A model generated the notes under the pieces. The model did not search any database. It saw nothing but the letters and a program-made list of their open reading frames with translations, and had not been told where the DNA came from. Shown here piece after piece: positions 46,753 to 55,852 of a stretch of 64,000 bases of DNA. Both the position numbers and the translations under genes were made by a program. The number at the start of each line of letters is the position of its first letter. The first letter of the stretch is position 1. Source of the stretch: a bacterium (GTDB lineage Bacteria > Bacteroidota > Bacteroidia > Cytophagales > Cyclobacteriaceae); assembly GCA_024743255.1 (NCBI GenBank), contig JANSWY010000003.1:124001-188000 (forward strand). Direction: 5' to 3'.

Positions 46753-47798
46753 CTATTATATTGATTTTGATAATAGTGCTGGTAGTCCCCTGAAGTAATA
46801 TTGTCCAACCAAACTTGATTTTCCATGTACCACGCAACAGTCTTTTCAATTCCTTCTTCAAATTGCAAAGAAGGTTGCCAGCCTAATTCATTGGACATCT
46901 TGCTTGCATCAATAGCATATCGCATATCATGTCCCGCTCTATCCGTGACAAACGTAATTAATTCCTGGGACGTACCAACTTCTTTCCCATGATATCGGTC
47001 CATCACATCACAAAGAGTACGGACCAAGTCAATATTTTTCCACTCGTTAAATCCGCCAATATTATACGTCCCTCCTATTTTTCCTTTGTGAAATACTTTA
47101 TCAATCGCTGCAGCATGATCAATTACATATAACCAATCCCTTATATTTTCACCAGTTCCATAAACTGGCAATGGTTTTTTATTTTTGATATTATTGATAC
47201 ATAATGGAATTAACTTCTCCGGGAATTGGTTGGGACCATAGTTGTTAGAGCAGTTTGTAATGATCACTGGCAATCCGTAGGTATTCGAATAGGCTCTTAC
47301 GAAATGATCGGAGCTGGCTTTTGAAGCTGAATAAGGTGACTTAGGATCGTAACTGGTGGTTTCAACAAAAAAGCCTTCCTCTCCTAATGACCCAAATACC
47401 TCATCTGTTGATATATGGTAAAACAATTTTCCTTCAAAGTTCTCTTTCCAAAATGATTTGGCAGCATTTAATAAGCTTACAGTCCCAAGAATATTGGTCT
47501 TCAAGAAAGCCATGGGATCAAGGATTGATCTATCAACATGCGATTCTGCAGCAAGGTGTAATACCGCATCAAACTGTTTTTCTCGAAATAGGCTCATCAT
47601 CTGAGCTTCGTCTGTAATATCTCCTTTTATAAAGTGATAATTAGAGCTATTCTCAACATCTATGAGGTTTTCGAGATTACCTGCGTAAGTCAGAAGGTCC
47701 AAATTATAAATATTGTATTCTGGATATTTGTTTACAAGTAGGCGAACCAAATGTGACCCTATAAACCCTGCGCCTCCAGTTACCAATAAGTTTCTCAT
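46749..47798 (-). CDS. rfbB: dTDP-glucose 4,6-dehydratase
   Basis: Codes for 349 residues. NAD motif [11 protein letters not shown], the [10 protein letters not shown] segment with the active Thr/Asp/Glu, and [15 protein letters not shown] carrying Y-x-x-x-K identify RfbB. It converts dTDP-glucose to dTDP-4-keto-6-deoxyglucose. The usual fourth gene of the pathway, rfbD, is not among the neighbours. Four-base overlap with the upstream epimerase gene. Confidence 0.96.
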   Translation of the reverse strand: MRNLLVTGGAGFIGSHLVRLLVNKYPEYNIYNLDLLTYAGNLENLIDVENSSNYHFIKGDITDEAQMMSLFREKQFDAVLHLAAESHVDRSILDPMAFLKTNILGTVSLLNAAKSFWKENFEGKLFYHISTDEVFGSLGEEGFFVETTSYDPKSPYSASKASSDHFVRAYSNTYGLPVIITNCSNNYGPNQFPEKLIPLCINNIKNKKPLPVYGTGENIRDWLYVIDHAAAIDKVFHKGKIGGTYNIGGFNEWKNIDLVRTLCDVMDRYHGKEVGTSQELITFVTDRAGHDMRYAIDASKMSNELGWQPSLQFEEGIEKTVAWYMENQVWLDNITSGDYQHYYQNQYNR

Positions 47799-48817
47799 AC
47801 TTTGTAATAATCTCTATACCAATTTATAAAATTATTAATTCCTACCTGTACTGTGGTCTCTGGTTTATATCCAACAGAATCCATTAAGGAGCTAACATCA
47901 GCATGGGCTTTAGGAACATCTCCAACTTGTAGAGGTAGCATATTTTTTTCGGCTGATTTACCTAGATTTTTTTCTATCTCTTCGATATACTTCAGAAGAT
48001 CGACAGGATTGTTATTGCCGATATTATATACTCTGAAAGGCGCAAAGCTCTGAGAGGGAACGCTGGTTTTATAATCCCAATTCTCATCACCTATTGGAAC
48101 TGTAGGTATTAATCGGAAAATGCCTTCTACCACATCATCAATATAAGTAAAATCCCTACTCATATGACCGTTATTGTATACATTAATTGGTTTATCTTCC
48201 AAAATAGACTTGGTAAATATAAATAATGCCATATCAGGTCTTCCCCAAGGACCATAAGCAGTAAAAAATCTTAGGCCCGTTGACGGTAAGTCAAAACTGG
48301 CAGCATAAGCGTGAGCCATCAGCTCATTACATTTCTTAGTAGCTGCATAAAGAGACAGTGGATGATCAATAGTGTCATTCTCCGAAAATGGAAGACTCGT
48401 GTTAGCGCCGTATACAGAACTAGATGATGCATAAACAAGATGTTTAATATTAAACTTTTTGCAACCTTCTAGGACACTAACAAATCCCATTAAGTTAGAG
48501 TCCACGTATGTCTCAGGATGAGTTAGAGAGTGTCTAACGCCAGCTTGAGCAGCAAGATTTACAACGTATTCAAACTGATATTCTTCAAACACGGAAAGAA
48601 TAACCTCTTTTTCTTTTAAATCCTTTTGCTCAAAAATAAAGTCATCATATCCTTTCAGAATATCTAATCTGTTTTTTTTAAGATTAATGTCATAGTAATC
48701 ATTAATTATATCTAGACCAACTACTTTGTAGCCTTCATCCAACAATCTTTTACTCACATGAAAACCAATGAAACCAGCAGCTCCAGTAACTAATATGGGA
48801 CGATCCGTATATGACAT
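47795..48817 (-). CDS. UDP-glucuronate 4-epimerase-like SDR
   Basis: Codes for 340 residues. TGAAGFIGFHVSKRL, AAQAGVRHSLTHPETYVDSN, SSSSVYGAN, YAATKKCNELMAHAY and YGPWGRPDMALF are the hallmark segments of the CapI/UDP-glucuronate epimerase family. It interconverts UDP-GlcA and UDP-GalA. It heads the rfb group with its own promoter and overlaps rfbB by four bases. Confidence 0.9.
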   Translation of the reverse strand: MSYTDRPILVTGAAGFIGFHVSKRLLDEGYKVVGLDIINDYYDINLKKNRLDILKGYDDFIFEQKDLKEKEVILSVFEEYQFEYVVNLAAQAGVRHSLTHPETYVDSNLMGFVSVLEGCKKFNIKHLVYASSSSVYGANTSLPFSENDTIDHPLSLYAATKKCNELMAHAYAASFDLPSTGLRFFTAYGPWGRPDMALFIFTKSILEDKPINVYNNGHMSRDFTYIDDVVEGIFRLIPTVPIGDENWDYKTSVPSQSFAPFRVYNIGNNNPVDLLKYIEEIEKNLGKSAEKNMLPLQVGDVPKAHADVSSLMDSVGYKPETTVQVGINNFINWYRDYYKV

Positions 48818-48831
48818 AACCTTTTTTTATG

Positions 48832-48862
48832 CAATGCTAACCGGATTATAATATTATTCCAA
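48832..48862 (-). promoter_or_regulatory. promoter of the epimerase-rfb operon
   Basis: On the minus strand TAGCATTG (48832-48839) differs from TAnnTTTG at one position, and TTG (48860-48862) lies 20 bases upstream. It is 14 bases before the epimerase ATG. Confidence 0.5.
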
Positions 48863-48905
48863 AATCATTCAACCAATTATGAATGGCGGTTGTTGAATTC
48901 TGGTT

Positions 48906-48913
48906 TAACTTTG
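48906..48913 (+). promoter_or_regulatory. candidate -7 box for the ccm operon
   Basis: TAACTTTG matches TAnnTTTG. It lies only six bases before the ccmB ATG at 48920, so a transcript from it would be nearly leaderless. No convincing -33 TTG. Confidence 0.3.
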
Positions 48914-48919
48914 CGGCCG

Positions 48920-49585
48920 ATGAAGCAAATTTTGGCAGAAACTGGCAATTTACTCTGGAAAGAGATTAAACTAGAGTTGCGTCTTAAATACGCACTTAAT
49001 TCTCTTCTCCTATTTACAGGGAGTATTGTCTTCATTTGTTATCTCACCTTTATCAATATTATAGACAAGCACACCTGGAATACACTATTCTGGATAATTC
49101 TTCTATTTTCTGCTGTGAATAGTATTGCCAAAACATTTGTCCAAGAGGGCGAGAGCAGAAATTTATACTATTACTTTCAGGTTAAACCTATCTCTATCAT
49201 TCTATCTAAGCAATTATATAACACTGCTCTCCTACTTGTAATTTCATGCTTGGCATTGATATTATATTCTTTGGTTTTGGGAAATCCGGTTGAAGACATA
49301 ATATTGTTTTGTGTCGCTGTTATACTTGGTGTAATTGGTCTTACCATTCCATTAACAATGGTTTCGGCAATTGCATCAAAAGCAAGCAACAACCCAACCC
49401 TAATGGCTATTCTTAGTTTCCCAATTGTAATTCCAGTTCTAATGATGAGTATTAAACTCTCCAAAATTGCAATAGATGGACTTGATAGATCAGTCGCCTC
49501 AGACGAGATACTAACACTTATCTCATTAAATGCGATTGTCTTTGTACTTTCTTTAATTCTATATCCTTATTTATGGAAAAGTTGA
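48920..49585 (+). CDS. ccmB: heme exporter membrane subunit CcmB
   Basis: Codes for 221 residues with six hydrophobic helices. The CcmB features are LLWKEIKLELRLKYALNS at the N-terminus, FVQEGESRNLYYYFQVKP, and SNNPTLMAILSFPIVIPVL. It forms the membrane part of the CcmAB transporter that supports release of heme from CcmE. The ATPase gene ccmA is not in the window. ATG at 48920 is chosen because the N-terminal helix pattern starts there. First gene of a five-gene ccm set. Confidence 0.9.
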   Translation: MKQILAETGNLLWKEIKLELRLKYALNSLLLFTGSIVFICYLTFINIIDKHTWNTLFWIILLFSAVNSIAKTFVQEGESRNLYYYFQVKPISIILSKQLYNTALLLVISCLALILYSLVLGNPVEDIILFCVAVILGVIGLTIPLTMVSAIASKASNNPTLMAILSFPIVIPVLMMSIKLSKIAIDGLDRSVASDEILTLISLNAIVFVLSLILYPYLWKS

Positions 49586-50250
49586 TGCGTAAATCCTGGT
49601 GGAAGTATCTGACTGTTAGCAAACTATTATATGTCATAGTAGCTGGCTTATTGTTTGATGCTCCCAGGCTAAATATACTCAATGAAACTATACGAGCGCT
49701 GCATTTCCATGTACCAATGTGGTTTGGGATGGTTTTACTATTACTGCTTTCTATTATCTACGCAATCAAGTATTTGATTTCGGGAAATCTGAAACATGAT
49801 GCCATGAGTGTGGAATTTGCTAATGTTGGAATAGTCTTCGGTTTATTGGGAATTTTTACCGGGATGATCTGGGCAACTTATACCTGGAATTCTCCATGGA
49901 GCAACGATCCAAAGCAAAATTCAGCAGCTATAGGTCTTCTAATCTATTTTGCGTACATCATATTGAGAGGATCAATTGAGGATAAAATGACAAAAGCCCG
50001 GGTAAGCAGTGTTTACAACGTAATAGCATTTTTTGCACTAATCGCCTTGTTGTTCATATTACCAAGATTAACCGATTCTCTACACCCAGGAAATGGTGGC
50101 AATCCCGGATTTAATGCCTATGATTTAGATAATGAATTGAGAAAAGTGTTTTACACAGCCGTTTTGGGTTGGACCATGTTTGGGTTTTGGGTAGCAACTT
50201 TAAGAATCCGGTTGAAATTTATTGAATTGAAAAGAAATGAATATATCTAA
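49585..50250 (+). CDS. ccmC: heme handling protein CcmC
   Basis: Codes for 221 residues with six hydrophobic helices. The heme-binding WWD region is present in divergent form as WATYTWNSPWSNDPKQ, flanked by His residues (LHFHVPMW and SLHPG). CcmC places heme on CcmE. ATG at 49585 overlaps the ccmB stop as TGATG; a further in-frame ATG lies 12 bases upstream. Overlaps the next gene by 14 bases. Confidence 0.92.
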   Translation: MRKSWWKYLTVSKLLYVIVAGLLFDAPRLNILNETIRALHFHVPMWFGMVLLLLLSIIYAIKYLISGNLKHDAMSVEFANVGIVFGLLGIFTGMIWATYTWNSPWSNDPKQNSAAIGLLIYFAYIILRGSIEDKMTKARVSSVYNVIAFFALIALLFILPRLTDSLHPGNGGNPGFNAYDLDNELRKVFYTAVLGWTMFGFWVATLRIRLKFIELKRNEYI

Positions 50251-50497
50251 TCTCTTAAGATCCCTTTTATTTGCGCTACTAATCACTGTTGCCAGCAACC
50301 TTTCTGCTCAGGAAAAGGTTGAGATAACAGAAGCTGATTATGGCAATACTAAAGTTGAAATGGCAGACACAATGAGAAGTAATGGCAAAATATATGTCGT
50401 TGTTGCTGTTATCATCACTATTTTTGCCGGAATGGTTTTCTATACATTTACGATAGATAGAAAAATTAAAAATTTAGAGGAGAAGGAAAACGATTAG
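50237..50497 (+). CDS. CcmD-like small membrane protein
   Basis: Codes for 86 residues: an N-terminal hydrophobic segment ending LSAQ that looks like a signal peptide, then a single membrane helix (about 50-70, YVVVAVIITIFAGMVFYTF) and a charged C-terminal tail (KIKNLEEKEND). CcmD is a short single-helix partner of CcmC and CcmE, and the position between ccmC and ccmE fits. The protein is longer than a classical CcmD because of the extra signal sequence; such forms are common in Bacteroidota. Confidence 0.7.
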   Translation: MNISNLLRSLLFALLITVASNLSAQEKVEITEADYGNTKVEMADTMRSNGKIYVVVAVIITIFAGMVFYTFTIDRKIKNLEEKEND

Positions 50498-50501
50498 TGA
50501 G

Positions 50502-50903
50502 ATGAAAAAGACGCATATTGTTGGACTATTGGTGATTGCTGTTGCAATTTTTATTATCATTTCAACCACTGGTGACGCAAGCTCATATAAGAATTTTACC
50601 GAGGCTAAAGAAATGGCTGAAGGTGGAAACAATTCTGCTATTCATGTTGTAGGAACTTTAAAGAAAGTTAATGATCAGGTTGTAGGCATTCAGGAAAGTC
50701 CTGACAAACTATCATTTTACTTTACAATGGTGGATCAAAATAATGTTGAACAAAAGGTCTTTCGACCAGATCCAATGCCAACCGATTTTCTAAGATCTGA
50801 GCAAGTGGTTGTGATTGGTTCATACCGTGAAGAGACTTTTGTTGCAGATAAGATTCTCCTCAAGTGTCCTTCTAAGTATAAGGAGGAAGAAGTAAAAATT
50901 TGA
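50502..50903 (+). CDS. ccmE: periplasmic heme chaperone CcmE, CxxxY type
   Basis: Codes for 133 residues: one N-terminal membrane anchor (8-22), then an OB-fold domain with VVGTLKK, FYFTMVDQN and VFRPDPMPTDF. The residue that binds heme covalently is His in the classical HxxxY motif. Here the motif is CPSKY (Cys122, Tyr126), the CxxxY variant known from some deltaproteobacterial and archaeal CcmE proteins. It starts five bases after the CcmD-like gene and is 15 bases before ccmF. Confidence 0.92.
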   Translation: MKKTHIVGLLVIAVAIFIIISTTGDASSYKNFTEAKEMAEGGNNSAIHVVGTLKKVNDQVVGIQESPDKLSFYFTMVDQNNVEQKVFRPDPMPTDFLRSEQVVVIGSYREETFVADKILLKCPSKYKEEEVKI

Positions 50904-50917
50904 TCTCAGCAGAATAA

Positions 50918-53482
50918 ATGGTACACTACTTTATTGGGAACCTGGGCCACTTTCTGGTCATCACCTCCTTTATTACAAGCATTATTGCAGCATATACATA
51001 TTTTCTAGCTACCAACAAAAAGGATGAGTTAGAGAAAGCTAAATGGAATAGGACTGCCAAGGTAATTTTCTATATACATGGTTTAGCTGTAATCGGAATA
51101 GTATTTTCGCTTTATTGGATAATCAATAACAATTACTTTGAGTATCACTACGCGCAAAGTCATTCCTCAAAGATTTTACCTTGGTATTACCAAATATCTT
51201 GCTTTTGGGAAGGCCAGGAAGGCTCATTTCTGTTATGGATATTTTGGAATGTCATTTTAGGAGTTGTTCTCATTAACACAAATAAGTTTTGGACTGCCCC
51301 TGTAATGACTGTTTTTGCTCTAGTCCAGGCATTTCTTACATCCATGATTTTAGGAGTTGTATTTTTCAACTTCAAGTTAGGAAGTTCTCCATTTATATTA
51401 CTGCGGGATGTAATTGATGCTCCAATCTTTAAAATGAATCCAGAGTTTGTGCCAAAAGATGGAAATGGATTAAATCCACTTCTTCAAAATTATTGGATGG
51501 TGATTCACCCTCCTACGCTATTTCTTGGGTTCGCAACGACATTAGTTCCATTTGCATACTGTATCGCTGGATTATTTATTGGTAAATTCAAAGAATGGAT
51601 TAGACCTGCATTGCCTTGGGCTCAATTCTCAGCCTTGGTTTTGGGCGTAGGTATTTTAATGGGTGCCTACTGGGCTTATGAAACTTTGAATTTTGGTGGG
51701 TACTGGAATTGGGACCCTGTTGAAAATGCTGTATATGTTCCTTGGTTAGTACTTGTTGCTGCAATTCATACAATGATTGCATTCAAGAAAAGTGATACAG
51801 CATTAAAATCAGCGATCATCCTTGTTATAAGTACTTTTGTTCTAATTCTATACTCAACATTTCTTACTAGAAGCGGAATCCTGGGAGATAGTTCGGTACA
51901 CTCATTTACTGATCTTGGGCTCTCTGGACAATTACTGATATACCTATTAGTTTTTGTGGCCCTTTCTATATGGTTAATCGTTTCAAGATGGAGCAAAATT
52001 CCTACTAACAAACAAGAGGTATCCACCTATTCCAGGGAGTTTTGGATTTTATTGGGAGCCATTACTTTATGTATTATGGCATTCCATGTGATTTATGTGA
52101 CATCCTATCCAGTTTACAATAAGGTTGCGGATTTATTGGGATTCTCTTTAAATCTAGCACCTCCTGTTGATCAGGTTTCATCTTATAGTGACAAGCAAAT
52201 ATGGTTTGCAATTGTGGTAGCAGTTTTATCTGGAACGGGACAATTCTTCTGGTGGAAGAAAATGGACAAAAAGGAATTTAAAAACGCCCTAATTGGTCCA
52301 CTATTGATTTCGTTGGCAATTTCCTTTATTATAATATTCGCCACTGACTTTTTCACCGCTGCACCAGATGAAGAGGGGTTTGACAGAGCATTCAGATTCT
52401 TAAGATACTTCCTACTGTTGATATGTTCGGTTTATTCTATTATAGCCAACACTAAAATCATTATTCCTCTATTTAAGTCAAATGCTATGTTGACTGGAGG
52501 ATCATTCACTCATATTGGAGTGGGGATGATGCTGGTGGGTATTTTGTTCTCATCGGGTTACTCCAAAATTGTGAGCGAAAACTATACCGGACTTGTTTGG
52601 AGTACCGAATTTCCTGAAGAGGTGAATAGAAACAATTTGCTTCTATTCATGAATGACCCTAGACAAATGGGAGAGTACTCGCTCAACTACAGAGGGATGA
52701 GAAAACTTTTCAAAGACAAGGGATATGTGAATGAGTCTTTAGTATCTAATACAAACGACCCTTTAAAGTATGTGGCGTTAACTGATATTCCATCTCAAAA
52801 AATCAAATCCGGAGATACTCTGTATGTGATCGGTCCTGAAAACACTTACTTTGAAATCGAGTATCAGGAAGGTGATGATAAGAATTTCACTTTGTATCCA
52901 AGAGTTCAGCTTAATGAAACAATGGATATGATCGTGTATAGCCCTGATATTAAAAGAACACTGGGCTCTGATCTTTACACCCATATCAGGACATTTCCAG
53001 ATCCAAAAGATGAAGGTGAATGGAGTGAACTCAAAGAAATTACTGCAGTAATGAATTCTCAATTTTTTGTTAATGATTACGTAGCTGTCTTTGAGGGAGT
53101 TGAGAGATTGGAGGAAATTGCAGGAACGAAGCTCGAGGGCAATGATGTTGCGGTGAAAGCGAAAGTAAGAGTTCAGGGAGAAACTGGCGATTACATAGCT
53201 GAACCAATCTATATCATCAAAGATCAGATGGCTGGAAAGATACCATTTACTATTAAGGATCTGGGAATTAAAATCACTATAGAATCTATTAACCCAAAAG
53301 AGAACTCCTTTGTATTTGGTCTTAAAACAACTCAAAAGGAATGGGTAATCCTGGAAGCTGTGGAAATGCCATACATCAATATTTTATGGTTCGGTACTTT
53401 CTTATTGTGCATTGGTTTTACAATTGCCATTAGAAGAAGGTATCTGGAATTTCAAAAAATGAGAGATAAAGGAGTAGAGTAA
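50918..53482 (+). CDS. ccmF: cytochrome c heme lyase CcmF
   Basis: Codes for 854 residues with about fifteen membrane helices. The heme-handling motif GGYWNWDPVENA and the adjacent YWMVIHPPTLFLGFA are typical of CcmF, as is FLTRSGILGDSSVHSF. A large periplasmic domain (about 560-820) precedes the last helix. It ligates heme to apocytochromes c. CcmG- and CcmH-type genes do not follow. Confidence 0.95.
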   Translation: MVHYFIGNLGHFLVITSFITSIIAAYTYFLATNKKDELEKAKWNRTAKVIFYIHGLAVIGIVFSLYWIINNNYFEYHYAQSHSSKILPWYYQISCFWEGQEGSFLLWIFWNVILGVVLINTNKFWTAPVMTVFALVQAFLTSMILGVVFFNFKLGSSPFILLRDVIDAPIFKMNPEFVPKDGNGLNPLLQNYWMVIHPPTLFLGFATTLVPFAYCIAGLFIGKFKEWIRPALPWAQFSALVLGVGILMGAYWAYETLNFGGYWNWDPVENAVYVPWLVLVAAIHTMIAFKKSDTALKSAIILVISTFVLILYSTFLTRSGILGDSSVHSFTDLGLSGQLLIYLLVFVALSIWLIVSRWSKIPTNKQEVSTYSREFWILLGAITLCIMAFHVIYVTSYPVYNKVADLLGFSLNLAPPVDQVSSYSDKQIWFAIVVAVLSGTGQFFWWKKMDKKEFKNALIGPLLISLAISFIIIFATDFFTAAPDEEGFDRAFRFLRYFLLLICSVYSIIANTKIIIPLFKSNAMLTGGSFTHIGVGMMLVGILFSSGYSKIVSENYTGLVWSTEFPEEVNRNNLLLFMNDPRQMGEYSLNYRGMRKLFKDKGYVNESLVSNTNDPLKYVALTDIPSQKIKSGDTLYVIGPENTYFEIEYQEGDDKNFTLYPRVQLNETMDMIVYSPDIKRTLGSDLYTHIRTFPDPKDEGEWSELKEITAVMNSQFFVNDYVAVFEGVERLEEIAGTKLEGNDVAVKAKVRVQGETGDYIAEPIYIIKDQMAGKIPFTIKDLGIKITIESINPKENSFVFGLKTTQKEWVILEAVEMPYINILWFGTFLLCIGFTIAIRRRYLEFQKMRDKGVE

Positions 53483-53561
53483 TCTTTGTAAGGGTATTTT
53501 TCGTTTACTTAGTTCATATAGTTAAATTGGCTAATTTAATCTCGGACCTCAGTACTTAAGC

Positions 53562-54341
53562 ATGTCAACATCCTATAGAATTTCAATAATTGGAAGCGGC
53601 AATGTCGCATATCATTTAACACATCATTTAATTGAGAAAGGGCATAAAATAAACTCAATCTATACCCGACAGGCCAAAAAGTGGATGGATGACCTTGCAA
53701 GCATACCCCATAAGAGCGACCTGGATTATCAAGATGAATACTGCGACTTCATAATAATTGCAATAAAGGATAAGGCTGTCGACAAAGTTCTTTCTGAAAT
53801 CAAAAATGTGTCTAATGCTCAATTACTTCACACCTCGGGAACGTTAGATGTGAATGTATTTGAAAAATATGGTTTTGAGGATTATGGTATCCTTTATCCA
53901 TTCCAAACAATCCAGCGTAGCAGACCCATTGATATGAGTACTGTTAACCACATGATTGAGGCCAAGGATGGTGTAAGTCTGGAAAAACTTGAATTGCTTT
54001 GTGAAAGTGCTGATCTTAAGTACCGTGTTGTAAATTCTGATGATCGATCAAAATATCATTTAGCAGCAGTCTTTGCATCCAACTTTCTTAATCATTTACT
54101 GACTATTTCTAAGGACTTACTAGATCAAGAGGATCTGGATTTTAATCTATTAAAACCTCTAATAGACGAGACGATTGCAAAAGCTCTTGCACTGCAACCA
54201 AAATACACACAAACTGGTCCTGCTGTGAGAGAAGACAAGCACATAATGGATAAGCATATCTCAATGCTAGGAGATAGAAAAGACCTGGTGGAGATATATC
54301 AATTGATGTCTGACAATATAATTGCAAGCTTAAAGCACTAA
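53562..54341 (+). CDS. Rossmann-fold/DUF2520 protein
   Basis: Codes for 259 residues. An NAD(P)-binding Rossmann domain begins ISIIGSGNVAYHLTHHL, and LLHTSGTLDVNVF and GILYPFQTIQRSRPI belong to the DUF2520 family. The C-terminal helical domain has YHLAAVFASNFLNHLL and TQTGPAVREDKHIMDKH. It resembles pyrroline-5-carboxylate or ketopantoate reductase-type dehydrogenases, but its reaction is unknown. Four bases separate it from the prenyltransferase gene. Confidence 0.88.
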   Translation: MSTSYRISIIGSGNVAYHLTHHLIEKGHKINSIYTRQAKKWMDDLASIPHKSDLDYQDEYCDFIIIAIKDKAVDKVLSEIKNVSNAQLLHTSGTLDVNVFEKYGFEDYGILYPFQTIQRSRPIDMSTVNHMIEAKDGVSLEKLELLCESADLKYRVVNSDDRSKYHLAAVFASNFLNHLLTISKDLLDQEDLDFNLLKPLIDETIAKALALQPKYTQTGPAVREDKHIMDKHISMLGDRKDLVEIYQLMSDNIIASLKH

Positions 54342-54345
54342 AGCC

Positions 54346-55212
54346 ATGAACTCCCGACCTAAAATTTTTTCTATTCGGGGTATATTAAGAATTTCCAGAG
54401 TTCCCAACTTAATTATCATTGGGTTAACACAGTACCTTACTGCCATTTTCCTGGTTGGTGCTACAAGAGATTGGCTTACCACAATGACTGATTGGAGACT
54501 TTTTTTGGTGGTGGTGAGTACACTTCTAATTTCTTCTGCAGGTTACATCATCAATGACTACTACGATCAAAAAATAGATATGGTCAATCGACCTGAAAAG
54601 GTTGTAGTTGGAACCGATCTCAGAAGAAGAGCAGCCATGTTTTATCATACAGGTTTTAACTTTTTAGGAATTGCCTTAGGCCTAGCCGCATATCCAAAAA
54701 TAGGCTTGATTCATTTTTGTTCAGCATTCCTGCTTTGGTTATACAGCAACCAGCTCCGAAGGATGCCATTAATTGGTAATCTCTTAATTGCCGCATTGAC
54801 TGCCCTTGCAATTTTAGTGATTAGCTTATACTATCAAGCTACAGATTTATTAATCCTAGTTTATTGTCTTTTTGCTGGTTCCATTATGCTAATGAGAGAA
54901 ATAATTAAAGACATTGAAGATCTAAAAGGAGAAGAACAATTTGGAGTAAAATCTTTACCTGTTCTCATTGGCATTAGAAAAACCAAACGTATTCTATACA
55001 TAATTGCCGGGCTTGCGGCAATCGGGTTGATTAGCTTTCTGGTTAAAGTGAATAACGATATTGTTGAATGGTATTTCATTTTAGTGTCACCATTCTTAAT
55101 TTTCTTTTTGTACAAGCTTTACCGGGCCGACACTAAACTGCATTTCACAAGACTTAAATATTATTCCAACTTGATAATTCTTAGTGGTATAATAAGTATG
55201 ACATTCTTTTAA
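54346..55212 (+). CDS. UbiA family prenyltransferase
   Basis: Codes for 288 residues with eight to nine hydrophobic helices. The first Asp-rich motif is NDYYDQKIDMVNRP and the second REIIKDIEDLKGE, as in UbiA enzymes. Bacteroidota homologues are often annotated as geranylgeranylglycerol-phosphate geranylgeranyltransferase-like. The acceptor and prenyl donor here are unknown. It is followed by purN after 9 bases. Confidence 0.88.
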   Translation: MNSRPKIFSIRGILRISRVPNLIIIGLTQYLTAIFLVGATRDWLTTMTDWRLFLVVVSTLLISSAGYIINDYYDQKIDMVNRPEKVVVGTDLRRRAAMFYHTGFNFLGIALGLAAYPKIGLIHFCSAFLLWLYSNQLRRMPLIGNLLIAALTALAILVISLYYQATDLLILVYCLFAGSIMLMREIIKDIEDLKGEEQFGVKSLPVLIGIRKTKRILYIIAGLAAIGLISFLVKVNNDIVEWYFILVSPFLIFFLYKLYRADTKLHFTRLKYYSNLIILSGIISMTFF

Positions 55213-55221
55213 TCAAATAAA

Positions 55222-55800
55222 GTGACAGAGACTAAAATTGCTATCCTCGCCAGTGGAAATGGTTCCAATGCAGAAAACATTGCAAACTATTTCAAAGGAA
55301 ACCCGAATATCAAAGTTGCAGTAATCCTTAGCAACAGAACTGATGCATACGTTCTTGAAAGAGCAAAAAAACTAGACATTCCATCATACACTTTCAAAAA
55401 TTCAGAACTACTTGAAGGTGGCGTGTTGGAAATCTTAAAGAGTCACAAAATAGACTATGTCATTCTTGCTGGTTTCTTGTTGAAAGTCCCACGGTCACTA
55501 ATAGAAAGTTTTTCAGAGCGTATTATTAACTTACATCCAGCGCTATTACCCAAGTTTGGTGGTAAGGGAATGTATGGTCATCATGTTCACAATGCTGTCA
55601 TAGCCAACCAAGAAATCGAAAGTGGCATTACAATTCATTTGGTAAACGAAATCTACGACGATGGGAAAATATTAAGGCAGGAAAAATGTCCTGTAAATGG
55701 AGATGATGATGCTGATTCAGTGGCGAGTAAAGTGCATGAATTGGAGTACAAATATTTCCCAGTCACTATCGAAAATTACATATTGCAAAAAGAGGTCTGA
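55222..55800 (+). CDS. purN: phosphoribosylglycinamide formyltransferase
   Basis: Codes for 192 residues from a GTG start. AILASGNGSNAENI forms the nucleotide site, and the catalytic Asn-His-Asp set appears in INLHPALLPKFGGKGMYG and the later NEIYDDGKI. It formylates GAR in purine synthesis with 10-formyl-THF. It lies 51 bases before purH. Confidence 0.95.
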   Translation: MTETKIAILASGNGSNAENIANYFKGNPNIKVAVILSNRTDAYVLERAKKLDIPSYTFKNSELLEGGVLEILKSHKIDYVILAGFLLKVPRSLIESFSERIINLHPALLPKFGGKGMYGHHVHNAVIANQEIESGITIHLVNEIYDDGKILRQEKCPVNGDDDADSVASKVHELEYKYFPVTIENYILQKEV

Positions 55801-55817
55801 ATTAGGAGATTAATACT

Positions 55818-55825
55818 TACTTTTG
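55818..55825 (+). promoter_or_regulatory. candidate -7 box for purH
   Basis: TACTTTTG matches TAnnTTTG, 26 bases before the purH ATG. No -33 TTG at the usual place. It overlaps the left arm of an inverted repeat. Confidence 0.3.
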
Positions 55826-55852
55826 CAGCTTATTTTAAATGACTGCTGCAAA
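55822..55852 (+). repeat. inverted repeat at the purH start
   Basis: The arms TTTGCAGC (55822-55829) and GCTGCAAA (55845-55852) are a perfect 8-base match with a 15-base loop. The right arm reaches the A of the purH ATG. It could be an operator or a hairpin limiting translation. Confidence 0.4.

Noticed and set aside
52778-53335. 185-codon open frame on the minus strand
   Set aside because: It is antisense to the periplasmic domain of ccmF and shows no domain or signal; ccmF coding is certain.
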